From: Lachnospiraceae bacterium
GTDB lineage: Bacteria; Bacillota; Clostridia; Lachnospirales; Lachnospiraceae
Reading direction: 5' to 3'
Length of the DNA stretch: 23,226 bases
NCBI GenBank assembly: GCA_004557975.1
Contig: SFEV01000041.1
Location: 1-23,226, forward strand
Positions 6,064 through 13,032 of this stretch are shown piece by piece; the stretch's first letter is position 1, and every line of letters begins with the position of its first letter. The position numbers and the translations under genes are program-made. The notes beneath the pieces are model-generated. The model had not been told where the DNA came from, searched no databases, and saw nothing but the letters and a program-made list of their open reading frames with translations.

Positions 6064-7728
6064 ATGAAAAGAGCAAAGAGATTTGAGGTGCTGGATCAGA
6101 GGCCGGTCAATAAGGACGGGTATATTTCCGAGTGGCCGGAAAAGGGGTTTGTGGCGATGAAGAGTCCGTATGATCCGACACCCTCTGTCGTAGTGGAAAA
6201 CGGCAGGATTATTGAGCTGGATGGTAAGAAGCGGGAGGATTTTGATTTTATCGACCAGTTCATTGCCGATTATGCGATTGATGTGGATCAGGCGGAGCAG
6301 TCCATGAAGCTGTCTTCTCTGGAGATTGCACGCAGGATCGTGGATATTCATGTGACACGGAAGGATATTCTGAAGATTGCATCAGGTATCACACCGGCCA
6401 AGATGACGGAGGTGCTGAATTACCTGAATGTGGTGGAGCTGATGATGGGTATGCAGAAGATGCGTGCGCGCAGAGTTCCGGGAAATCAGGCTCACATCAC
6501 GAATCTGAAGGATGATCCGGTGCAGATCGCGGCGGACGCGGCAGAAGGAGCTCTGAGGGGGTTTGCGGAGGAGGAGACTACCATGGGCGTGGCCAGATAC
6601 GCGCCGCTGTCAGCTATGGCTCTTCTGATCGGATCCCAGGCAGGACGTCCCGGAGTGCTTACTCAGTGCTCGGCGGAGGAGGCGACGGAGCTGGAGCTTG
6701 GTATCCGCGGACTGACTACGTATGCGGAGACGCTGTCTGTGTACGGAACGGAAAAGGTATTTATTGACGGAGATGATACGCCGTATTCAAAGGCGTTTCT
6801 GAATTCTGCCTACGCTTCCAGGGGACTGAAGGTGAGGTTTACCTCAGGCTCAGGCTCGGAGGTGCTGATGGGCAACAGCGAAAAGAAATCCATGCTGTAT
6901 CTGGAGTGCCGCTGTCTGTATATGACGAAGGGAGCGGGCAGCCAGGGAATCCAGAACGGTTCGGTGAGCTGTATCGGTGTGACGGGAGCAGTACCGGCAG
7001 GTATCCGTGAGATTCTCAGCGAGAATCTTGTGGCGGCACTGCTCGGTCTGGAGTGTGCATCCTCCAATGACCAGAGTTTTTCCAATTCAGATATGAGGCG
7101 TACGGCGAGGACGATGCTGCAGTTCCTTCCGGGAACGGATTTCATTTTTTCCGGATATGCTGCGGAGCCGAATTATGACAATATGTTTGCCGGATCAAAT
7201 TTTGATGCGGAGGACTTTGATGATTATAATGTACTGCAGAGAGATATGCAGGTGGATGGCGGCCTTCGCCCGGTACGGGAGGAGGATGTGATCCGTGTGA
7301 GAAATAAGGCGGCGCGGGCTGTGCAGGCGGTCTTTAAATATCTGGGACTGTCGCCGGTGACGGATGAACAGGTGGAGCTTGTCACGTATGCCCACGGCAG
7401 CAAGGATACGCCGGGGCGCGATGTGACGGCAGATCTGATGGCGGCCGAGGATGTTCTGAAGAGGGGCATTACGGGGCTTGACGTTGTGAGGGCTCTGTAT
7501 GAGTCCGGCTTCGAGGATCTGGCAGAGAGTGTGCTGAATATGCTGAAGCAGCGTGTGGCAGGAGACTATATGCAGACTGCGGCGATTCTCGATCGTGGCT
7601 TCCATGTGATGTCAGGGATCAATACGCCCAATGATTATATGGGTCCCGGTACCGGCTACCGAGTGGAGGGAGAGCGCTGGGAGGAGATTAAGAATATTCC
7701 GCATATGATTGATCCGAGAGATATATAG
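6064..7728 (+). CDS. pduC: Coenzyme-B12-dependent diol/glycerol dehydratase, large subunit
   Basis: A 554-residue alpha subunit, the same length as PduC of Salmonella. It holds the substrate and forms the adenosylcobalamin radical site that turns 1,2-propanediol into propionaldehyde (or glycerol into 3-hydroxypropionaldehyde). Residues known in Klebsiella diol dehydratase are all present with a uniform +1 offset: His144 in NQAHITN, Glu171 in FAEEETT, Glu222 in YAETLS, Gln297 in GSQGIQNG, Asp336 in SSNDQSF and Ser363 in FIFSGYAA. The stretch SCIGVTGAVP resembles PduC, while LECASSNDQ and GGLRPVREEDVI resemble glycerol dehydratase DhaB1, so the preferred substrate is open. The fuc-type genes downstream favour propanediol. 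The ATG at 6064 was chosen for its GGAGGGG site and family length; an upstream TTG at 5968 would add 32 unrelated residues. PduD follows after 11 bp. Confidence 0.97.
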   Translation: MKRAKRFEVLDQRPVNKDGYISEWPEKGFVAMKSPYDPTPSVVVENGRIIELDGKKREDFDFIDQFIADYAIDVDQAEQSMKLSSLEIARRIVDIHVTRKDILKIASGITPAKMTEVLNYLNVVELMMGMQKMRARRVPGNQAHITNLKDDPVQIAADAAEGALRGFAEEETTMGVARYAPLSAMALLIGSQAGRPGVLTQCSAEEATELELGIRGLTTYAETLSVYGTEKVFIDGDDTPYSKAFLNSAYASRGLKVRFTSGSGSEVLMGNSEKKSMLYLECRCLYMTKGAGSQGIQNGSVSCIGVTGAVPAGIREILSENLVAALLGLECASSNDQSFSNSDMRRTARTMLQFLPGTDFIFSGYAAEPNYDNMFAGSNFDAEDFDDYNVLQRDMQVDGGLRPVREEDVIRVRNKAARAVQAVFKYLGLSPVTDEQVELVTYAHGSKDTPGRDVTADLMAAEDVLKRGITGLDVVRALYESGFEDLAESVLNMLKQRVAGDYMQTAAILDRGFHVMSGINTPNDYMGPGTGYRVEGERWEEIKNIPHMIDPRDI

Positions 7729-7739
7729 GAGGTGAGGCT

Positions 7740-8399
7740 ATGCAGTTTTCAGAAGAACTGGTCAGAAAGATTACAGATGAGGTGATGGCACAGCTTCGGG
7801 CACAGGATCTGGCATCACAGTCAGTCTCTCCTCTTGCAGGAAGAGAGCGGGTAAATGAGAAAAAGACGGATTATTCCGGTTATCCGAGAGCGGCTAAGGG
7901 AAGTGATCCGAAAGAGGTAGTGATCGGAGTCGGAGCGGCATTTCAGAGGGAAATCAAAAAAACGATCTGTGGTATCAGTCTGGATGATGTTCTCGCAAAT
8001 GTAAAGGCGGGGATCGAGGAGGAAGGAATGGTATCGAGAGTAGTGAAGATCCTGGATACCTCGGACGTGTGTTTCATGGCACTGGAGGCGGCAAAGCTGT
8101 CCGGTTCCGGTATCGGTATCGGCATTCAGTCAAAGGGCACGACGGTGATTCACCAGAAGGATCTGTATCCTCTGTCTAATCTGGAGCTGTTTCCACAGGC
8201 ACCGCTGATGAATCTGGAGACTTACCGCGGGATCGGCAGAAATGCAGGCAAATACGTCAAGGGAGAGCAGGTTGTACCGATTCCGTGCACCAATGATCCG
8301 ATGTCCCGGCCAAAGTACCAGGTAAAGGCGGCGCTGATGCATATCGCAGAGACAGAGCAGCTGGATCCGGAGGTCGGCGCTATTGAGTGGGAGGGCTGA
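7740..8399 (+). CDS. pduD: Diol dehydratase, medium subunit
   Basis: A 219-residue beta subunit of the B12-dependent dehydratase (Salmonella PduD is 224 aa). After a variable linker, the core starts near residue 58 with KEVVIGVGAAFQREI. It continues with the cobalamin-side fold through GSGIGIGIQSKGTTVIHQKDL and LSNLELFPQAPL to the SRPKYQVKAALMHI end. The first 20 residues (FSEELVRKITDEVMAQL) form a predicted amphipathic helix with the same E-x-L-[LV]-x-x-I-x-x-x-V spacing as the encapsulation peptide of Salmonella PduD. AGGAGG lies just before the ATG. The gap to pduC is 11 bp and to pduE 2 bp, so the subunits are made from one message. Confidence 0.96.
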   Translation: MQFSEELVRKITDEVMAQLRAQDLASQSVSPLAGRERVNEKKTDYSGYPRAAKGSDPKEVVIGVGAAFQREIKKTICGISLDDVLANVKAGIEEEGMVSRVVKILDTSDVCFMALEAAKLSGSGIGIGIQSKGTTVIHQKDLYPLSNLELFPQAPLMNLETYRGIGRNAGKYVKGEQVVPIPCTNDPMSRPKYQVKAALMHIAETEQLDPEVGAIEWEG

Positions 8400-8401
8400 A
8401 A

Positions 8402-8794
8402 ATGCGTTATCCGATAGGAGAATATGAACAGGATTCCATCCGGTCAAAGACAGGAAAAAAACTGACAGAGATTACGCTGGATGAGGTAATGAAAAATCAC
8501 GTTCAGGCGGACGATATTAAAATTTCCAGAGAGACGTTGAATATTCAGGGACAGGTAGCCGAGGAGGCAGGAAATCTTCCTATGAAGAAGAATTTCGAGC
8601 GGGCTGCAGAACTGGTGGATGTGCCGGATGAGGTAATTCTGAAAATGTATGACAAGCTGCGTCCGAACCGTTCCACAAAGCTGGAGCTGGTGCTGATGGC
8701 GCAGGAGCTTCTGGAAAAGTATCATGCGAGAAACTGTGCCATGCTGGTAATGCAGGCCGTGGAAGTATATGAGAAAAGGGGAATCCTGCTTTGA
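8402..8794 (+). CDS. pduE: Diol dehydratase, small subunit
   Basis: A 130-residue gamma subunit with the family blocks YPIGEYEQDSIRSKTGKKLTEITLDEV, then RETLNIQGQVAEEAGN, ELVDVPDEVILKMYDKLRP and a RNCAMLVMQAVEVYEKR end. It completes the (alpha-beta-gamma)2 enzyme. It is much shorter than Salmonella PduE (173 aa), which carries an N-terminal extension, and is closer to DhaB3 (about 140 aa), so it has no targeting helix of its own. The ATG at 8402 was chosen because GGGAGG lies nine bases upstream and the family begins near this Met. A GTG at 8387 would overlap pduD. Its stop overlaps the pduG start by 4 bp. Confidence 0.95.
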   Translation: MRYPIGEYEQDSIRSKTGKKLTEITLDEVMKNHVQADDIKISRETLNIQGQVAEEAGNLPMKKNFERAAELVDVPDEVILKMYDKLRPNRSTKLELVLMAQELLEKYHARNCAMLVMQAVEVYEKRGILL

Positions 8795-10596
8795 AAATAA
8801 TTGCGGGTGTAGATATTGGAAATTCAACGACGGAGGTCTGTATCGGTTCCATTGATTATTTCGGAGAACTGAAATTTTTATCGGGTGCTTCTGTGCCTAC
8901 CACGGGGACGAAAGGGACGATTGCCAATATTCATTCGATCAAATCCGCGCTGAAGCAGGCGCTTTCGAAGGCAGGGCTGGAGGAGAAGGATCTGACACTG
9001 GTGCGGCTTAATGAGGCTGCTCCCGTGATCGGTGATACGGCCATGGAGACGCTGACAGAGACTATTATCACGGATTCCTCCATGATCGGGCATAATCCGT
9101 CCACACCGGCCGGGGCCGGACAGGCTGTGGGACGGCTGATCTCCATGGAATGTATGAAACAGAGGGAGACGGGAGAACATTATATCCTGACAGCTTCCCG
9201 CAGTCATACGTATGAGGAGATTGCCGCAGCCATCAATGCAGCGCCGGACGGGATTCAGGGGGTGATTCTGCAGGCGGATGAGGCGGTTCTGGTGTGGAAC
9301 CGTCTGGATCATAAAATTCCGATCATCGATGAAGTGGCTCAGATCGAAAAGCTTCCGGACGGGGAGCTGGCTGCGATTGAGGTGGCGCTGGCGGGACAGA
9401 GTATCCGTATGCTGTCCAATCCATACGGGATTGCCACGCTTCTGAAGCTGAATGCGGATCAGACCAGGATGGTGACTCCGATTGCCAAGAGCCTGATCGG
9501 AAAGCGCAGTGCCGTTGTGATCAGGACACCGAACGGAAACATCAGGGAAAATGTGCTTCCGGCGGGAGAAATTTATCTTCATGGAGAAAAGGATACATCC
9601 ATCAATCTCGATGAAGGTGCGGGAAAGATTATGGCTGCTGTCTGCGATGCCGGGAAAATCCGGGATATCAGAGGACAGGCAGATACGAATGTGGGAAATA
9701 TGTTTGAGAGAATCCGGCGCAGTATGAGTGAGCTGGACGGGCAGCAGGCGGAGGATATTCATATTACAGATATTCTGGCGGTGGATACGTTGGCACCTGT
9801 GAAAATATCCGGCGCTCTGGCGGGAGAGACGTGTCTGGAAAAGGCAGTCGGCGTTGCAGCCATGGTGAGAACGCAGCAGCTTCCGATGCAGAAAATTGCG
9901 CAGCGTCTCCACAGTGAACTCGGCACGGAGGTGGTTGTGGCGGGAGTGGAGGCTGTTATGGCAAGCTTCGGCGCCATGACGACACCGGGAACGCAGCTTC
10001 CGATCGCAGTACTGGATATGGGAGGAGGCTCCACGGATGCGGCAGTCATCACGGAGTCGGGAAAAGTCATAATGACCCATCAGGCGGGAGCCGGAGAGCT
10101 TGTGTCCATGCTGATCCAGATCGAGCTGGGACTGGAAGACCGCCATATGGCGGAGCAGATCAAAAAATATCCTCTTGCAAAGGTGGAAAGTCTGTTCCAT
10201 ATGCGCATGGAGGACGGCCGGATGAATTTCGTCGAGGAATCCATTGAACCCAAATTCTATGGACGCGTGGTGCTTCTGACGGAAAAGGGTATGGTGCGGA
10301 TGGAAAAGGATATTCCGATGGAAAAGATTGTCCAGGTGCGCCGGGAGGCCAAGAAAAAGGTGTTTGTGACGAATGCGCTGCGCGCAATGAAGGCTGTTGC
10401 GCCGGATCACGACATGAAAAAGATTGCAAATGTGGTACTGGTGGGCGGTTCGGCGGAGGATTTTGAAATTCCGGAGATTCTGATGGAGGAGTTCGCGGGA
10501 TACCGTATTGTGTGCGGCCGCGGAAATATCCGCAGCACGGAAGGGCCGAGAAACGCGGTGGCTACTGGGCTGGTGCTGTCCTATCTCGGAGAATAA
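8791..10596 (+). CDS. pduG: Diol dehydratase-reactivating factor, large subunit
   Basis: A 601-residue actin-like ATPase (PduG/DdrA family) that removes damaged cobalamin from inactivated dehydratase in an ATP-dependent exchange. The phosphate-1 motif GVDIGNSTTE is at residues 6-15 and the phosphate-2 motif VLDMGGGSTD at 407-416. The family block NPSTPAGAGQAVGRL (102-116) and the end VLVGGSAEDFEIP ... GPRNAVATGLVLSY are also clear. The gene starts with TTG at 8791 inside the pduE stop (TTGA overlap), with AAAAGGGG upstream, so translation is coupled to pduE and the start codon is a weak one. It acts with PduH, which lies 150 bp downstream after a structured spacer. Confidence 0.96.
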   Translation: MKIIAGVDIGNSTTEVCIGSIDYFGELKFLSGASVPTTGTKGTIANIHSIKSALKQALSKAGLEEKDLTLVRLNEAAPVIGDTAMETLTETIITDSSMIGHNPSTPAGAGQAVGRLISMECMKQRETGEHYILTASRSHTYEEIAAAINAAPDGIQGVILQADEAVLVWNRLDHKIPIIDEVAQIEKLPDGELAAIEVALAGQSIRMLSNPYGIATLLKLNADQTRMVTPIAKSLIGKRSAVVIRTPNGNIRENVLPAGEIYLHGEKDTSINLDEGAGKIMAAVCDAGKIRDIRGQADTNVGNMFERIRRSMSELDGQQAEDIHITDILAVDTLAPVKISGALAGETCLEKAVGVAAMVRTQQLPMQKIAQRLHSELGTEVVVAGVEAVMASFGAMTTPGTQLPIAVLDMGGGSTDAAVITESGKVIMTHQAGAGELVSMLIQIELGLEDRHMAEQIKKYPLAKVESLFHMRMEDGRMNFVEESIEPKFYGRVVLLTEKGMVRMEKDIPMEKIVQVRREAKKKVFVTNALRAMKAVAPDHDMKKIANVVLVGGSAEDFEIPEILMEEFAGYRIVCGRGNIRSTEGPRNAVATGLVLSYLGE

Positions 10597-10619
10597 TATG
10601 AGCGGATTGTGAATGTTTT

Positions 10620-10656
10620 CGTCGATTTTGGGAGTGCAAAGCACGGAAAATCGACG
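10620..10656 (+). repeat. Long hairpin between pduG and pduH
   Basis: A perfect 10-bp inverted repeat (CGTCGATTTT at 10620-10629 with AAAATCGACG at 10647-10656) encloses a second small stem, GTGC-AAA-GCAC (10634-10644). No T run follows, so this is not an ordinary terminator. It lies in the only long gap (150 bp) of the otherwise tightly packed dehydratase operon. It could be an RNA-processing or stability element, a partial attenuator, or a dispersed palindromic repeat unit. Confidence 0.75.
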
Positions 10657-10746
10657 TCAGGCTTATTTGTCGGACAGCTTATAATATGATCCGGAGGACA
10701 GATGAGAGAAAAGAGCCGGAAAGCGTCCGGAAAACAGGAGGAAAAT

Positions 10747-11124
10747 ATGGTAACGAGAAGACCTTCTATTTTTATCTATACGTATCATGCGGATGAGAAG
10801 CTGCTGGCTGAAGTCGGTGCAGGTATGGAGGAAGAGGGGGTCTTTTTTGAAATTTTCCGGATGGAGGAAGACAAAAACAATCCGGTTTCAGGAAAGTGTC
10901 CGGAGCTCTGTGCAGAGACACTTGCGCGCAGAGCCGCAGAGGATTCCATGATGGGTACCGGGATTGGGATGGACGGATCTGAAATTGTACTGCAGATGAA
11001 GGGACTTCCCGGGGACAGATATGTGGAGCTGCATAAAAACCCCACGAAGCAGAATTGCCGCATAACAGGGGCGAATGCGGCCAGAATCATGAAAAAGATG
11101 CCCTTGCGGGACAGCATAAAATAA
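10747..11124 (+). CDS. pduH: Diol dehydratase-reactivating factor, small subunit
   Basis: A 125-residue protein of the PduH/DdrB family, which resembles the dehydratase medium subunit in fold and swaps with it during reactivation. It shows the start SIFIYTYHADEKLLAEV, the EEEGVFFEIF segment, MMGTGIGMDGSEIVLQMKGLP (residues 68-88, parallel to the GIGIGIQSKG region of PduD) and an ITGANAARIMKKMPL C-terminal helix. The ATG at 10747 is preceded by AGGAGG at ideal spacing. An in-frame ATG at 10702 with its own GGAGG would add 15 basic, polar residues unlike the family. The next gene starts 84 bp later. Confidence 0.88.
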   Translation: MVTRRPSIFIYTYHADEKLLAEVGAGMEEEGVFFEIFRMEEDKNNPVSGKCPELCAETLARRAAEDSMMGTGIGMDGSEIVLQMKGLPGDRYVELHKNPTKQNCRITGANAARIMKKMPLRDSIK

Positions 11125-11208
11125 TGCGGACAAGAAAGCAGTTCCTGACAAATCATAATATAGGATTGTGGAAAAAGCAGGCTGATGCGTGAAAAAGGAG
11201 TGCATATT

Positions 11209-11721
11209 GTGGATATCTATACCAGAAAAGGCGATGAGGGGTGGACAACTCTGATAAACGGAGCGAAAATCCCCAAGTACGATGAGAGAATTGAGCTGAA
11301 CGGAATCATAGATGAGCTGAACAGCTGGCTGGGAATGGCAAAAGCGTGGGATGCAGGGTACGGACAGGGACAGTATCAGGAAACGATTTCAGCCATTCAG
11401 AGAAATCTGATGAAGATTATGTCCGGCGTGGCAGATCCGGGAAATCCCGGCTACGCTTTTCCGGCATCCGAGACAGCGCTTCTGGAGCACAGAATTGATG
11501 AGCTGGAATCTTCTTTTCCGCGGGAAAAAGCCTTTGTCCTGTATGGCGGCTGTGAACTGTCGGCCAGGCTTGATATGGCAAGATCGACGGCGAGACGGGC
11601 GGAGCGCAGATTTGCGAAGGTGGCACAGCTTTACGGAGCGGACAGGGAAGCGATGAAGTATATGAACCGTCTGTCCGATTTCCTGTATGTGCTGGCGCGC
11701 CGTGCCGATTATGACAGGTAA
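11209..11721 (+). CDS. pduO: PduO-type ATP:cob(I)alamin adenosyltransferase
   Basis: Transfers the adenosyl group of ATP to cob(I)alamin, making the coenzyme B12 that the adjacent dehydratase uses. From the GTG start there are 170 residues with the ATP-binding IYTRKGDEGWTTL at the N-terminus, ELNGIIDELNSWLG (29-42), the conserved ARSTARRAERR helix (124-134) and the NRLSDFLYVLAR end (153-164). It corresponds to the N-terminal catalytic domain of PduO and lacks the C-terminal heme-binding domain. GTG at 11209 is preferred because AAAGGAG lies eight bases upstream and the family begins at this point. An ATG at 11185 would add eight residues and has a weaker ribosome binding site. Confidence 0.92.
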   Translation: MDIYTRKGDEGWTTLINGAKIPKYDERIELNGIIDELNSWLGMAKAWDAGYGQGQYQETISAIQRNLMKIMSGVADPGNPGYAFPASETALLEHRIDELESSFPREKAFVLYGGCELSARLDMARSTARRAERRFAKVAQLYGADREAMKYMNRLSDFLYVLARRADYDR

Positions 11722-11821
11722 TGGAAGCAAAACGGAAGCTCCGCAGGAATAAATGAAACAGAAAAGAATCATACTAACCGTATCACTTCCAGAGAAGTAC
11801 AGGAAAAACAGAAGCCAAAGG

Positions 11822-11854
11822 TATAATTGTGTGGGAAAGTACTGAAACGTACTT
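11822..11854 (+). promoter_or_regulatory. Possible -10 box and leader hairpin before the AI-2E family gene
   Basis: A perfect TATAAT (11822-11827) lies 52 bp upstream of the ATG at 11880, but the expected -35 position shows no match to TTGACA, so an activator or an extended contact would be needed. It is followed by the 9-mer ATTGTGTGG (11826-11834), also seen before pduC, and a 6-bp stem AAGTAC-tgaaac-GTACTT (11837-11854). No terminator is visible in the 11722-11821 gap, so read-through from the dehydratase operon is also possible. Confidence 0.35.
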
Positions 11855-11879
11855 CTGTGGAAAACGGAGGTGCGGAAGT

Positions 11880-12926
11880 ATGTCTGAGGGAAGAAAAATA
11901 CTGAGAACGCTGGGAATTGCGGCAGCTGTGTATTTCGTCATGAAATATCTGCTGCCATACGTAATTCCCTTTTTGTTTGCGTATGTTCTGGTACATCTGC
12001 TGAATCCGGTCACTGAGAAAATCAGGAAAAAGCTTCCCTGGAAAAAGGAGATTATCGTTTCTGTTCTGCTCGTGCTGCTGCTGGGAGCGTTTCTGCTGCT
12101 TTTTTACTGGGTTTACTGTGTACTGACGGAGCAGATCCGGAAGGTGGCCGTGAATTTTGACTACTATTATTCCTGTTTCTGCGGGTGGATCGATGACTGC
12201 TGTTATCTGGCGGAGCGGAAATTCGGCGTGGAGGTGGATGAGGTGCGGTCTTTTGTCTATTCCAGCCTGGACCATGCGACGGAGCAGATCAGAGTCTATA
12301 TGATTCCCGGCGTGTTTAATTATTCCGTGCGGTATCTGAAGAAGCTGCTGGATGCGGGACTGTTTCTGCTGATGCTGTTTGTGGCGGTGATTCTTCTGAT
12401 GAAGGATTACGATGAAATGAAGGAAAAGCTGGAGCAGTACCGGTGGTACGGCCATTTCCACCGCATCACACAGCGCATGTGGCAGCAGGGCGGTATGTAT
12501 ATGAAGGCACAGGGGATAATTATCGGCGTGATCATTCTTCTGTGTACAGCGGGACTGTGGGCGCTGGGCAATCCGTATTTTCTGCTGCTTGGCATTATCA
12601 TCGGACTGATGGATGCTCTGCCGTTTATCGGGACGGGTACCGTGCTGATTCCGATGGCTGTATTTCTGCTGTTCCGCGGCAGATTCCGCATGGCGGCAGG
12701 ATACGTGGGACTGTTTCTGCTGACGTATATTGTCAGGGAATTTCTGGAGCCGAGGCTGATCGGTGCAAAGCTTGGAATCTATCCTTTCGTGATGATCGTG
12801 GTCGTGTATGCGGGGCTTTATCTGTACGGTCCGGCCGGCGTGGCCCTGGGACCGGTGACTCTTCTGATGATTATGGAAATTAACCGTGAGATCAACAAAA
12901 ACACAGATGAACAGACAGAAAAATAA
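11880..12926 (+). CDS. AI-2E family (YtvI-like) integral membrane protein
   Basis: A 348-residue polytopic membrane protein of the AI-2E/PerM/YtvI family. Hydrophobic segments lie at about residues 12-41, 57-82, 153-174, 211-229, 232-266, 274-290 and 300-334, with a polar, aromatic and Cys-rich loop at 90-150. Family signatures are DALPFIGTG (245-253), the REFLEPRLIGAKLGIYP block (286-302) and GPAGVALGP (317-325). Members include the proposed autoinducer-2 exporter TqsA, Na+/H+ antiporter-like proteins and the Bacillus sporulation protein YtvI. The substrate is therefore unknown. GTG at 11829 could extend the frame by 17 residues, but the ATG at 11880 has GGAGG nine bases upstream and fits the family start. 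It stands between the dehydratase operon and the sugar-sensing genes and ends at a strong terminator. Confidence 0.85.
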   Translation: MSEGRKILRTLGIAAAVYFVMKYLLPYVIPFLFAYVLVHLLNPVTEKIRKKLPWKKEIIVSVLLVLLLGAFLLLFYWVYCVLTEQIRKVAVNFDYYYSCFCGWIDDCCYLAERKFGVEVDEVRSFVYSSLDHATEQIRVYMIPGVFNYSVRYLKKLLDAGLFLLMLFVAVILLMKDYDEMKEKLEQYRWYGHFHRITQRMWQQGGMYMKAQGIIIGVIILLCTAGLWALGNPYFLLLGIIIGLMDALPFIGTGTVLIPMAVFLLFRGRFRMAAGYVGLFLLTYIVREFLEPRLIGAKLGIYPFVMIVVVYAGLYLYGPAGVALGPVTLLMIMEINREINKNTDEQTEK

Positions 12927-12948
12927 TAAATGACTGTGCAAAACAAAT

Positions 12949-12976
12949 AAAAAACAATGATCCTGCATTGTTTTTT
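12949..12976 (+). terminator. Rho-independent terminator after the AI-2E family gene
   Basis: A perfect 11-bp stem, AAAAAACAATG (12949-12959) with CATTGTTTTTT (12966-12976), a 6-nt loop and a built-in T run. It is nearly symmetric and could act on both strands. Its right arm contains the -35 box of the next promoter. Confidence 0.85.
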
Positions 12977-12996
12977 ATGGGAAAGTAGGGTATGAT
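12968..12996 (+). promoter_or_regulatory. Promoter of the sensor operon
   Basis: TTGTTT (12968-12973), a 17-bp spacer and TATGAT (12991-12996) lie 36 bp upstream of the response-regulator ATG. The -35 box lies inside the right arm of the preceding terminator, so the two signals share DNA. Confidence 0.6.
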
Positions 12997-13032
12997 GATA
13001 CTATATCTGTAACAGAGGTATTGGAGGATTTT

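Noticed and set aside
8878..10644. Long minus-strand open frame of 588 codons
   Set aside because: It lies wholly opposite pduG and is rich in His, Arg and Ser, as expected for an antisense shadow of biased codons. It has no domain and pduG is certain.
11769..12968. 399-codon minus-strand open frame
   Set aside because: It is antisense to the AI-2E family gene and is full of His, Gln and Arg, the mirror of a hydrophobic protein. It shows no family motif.
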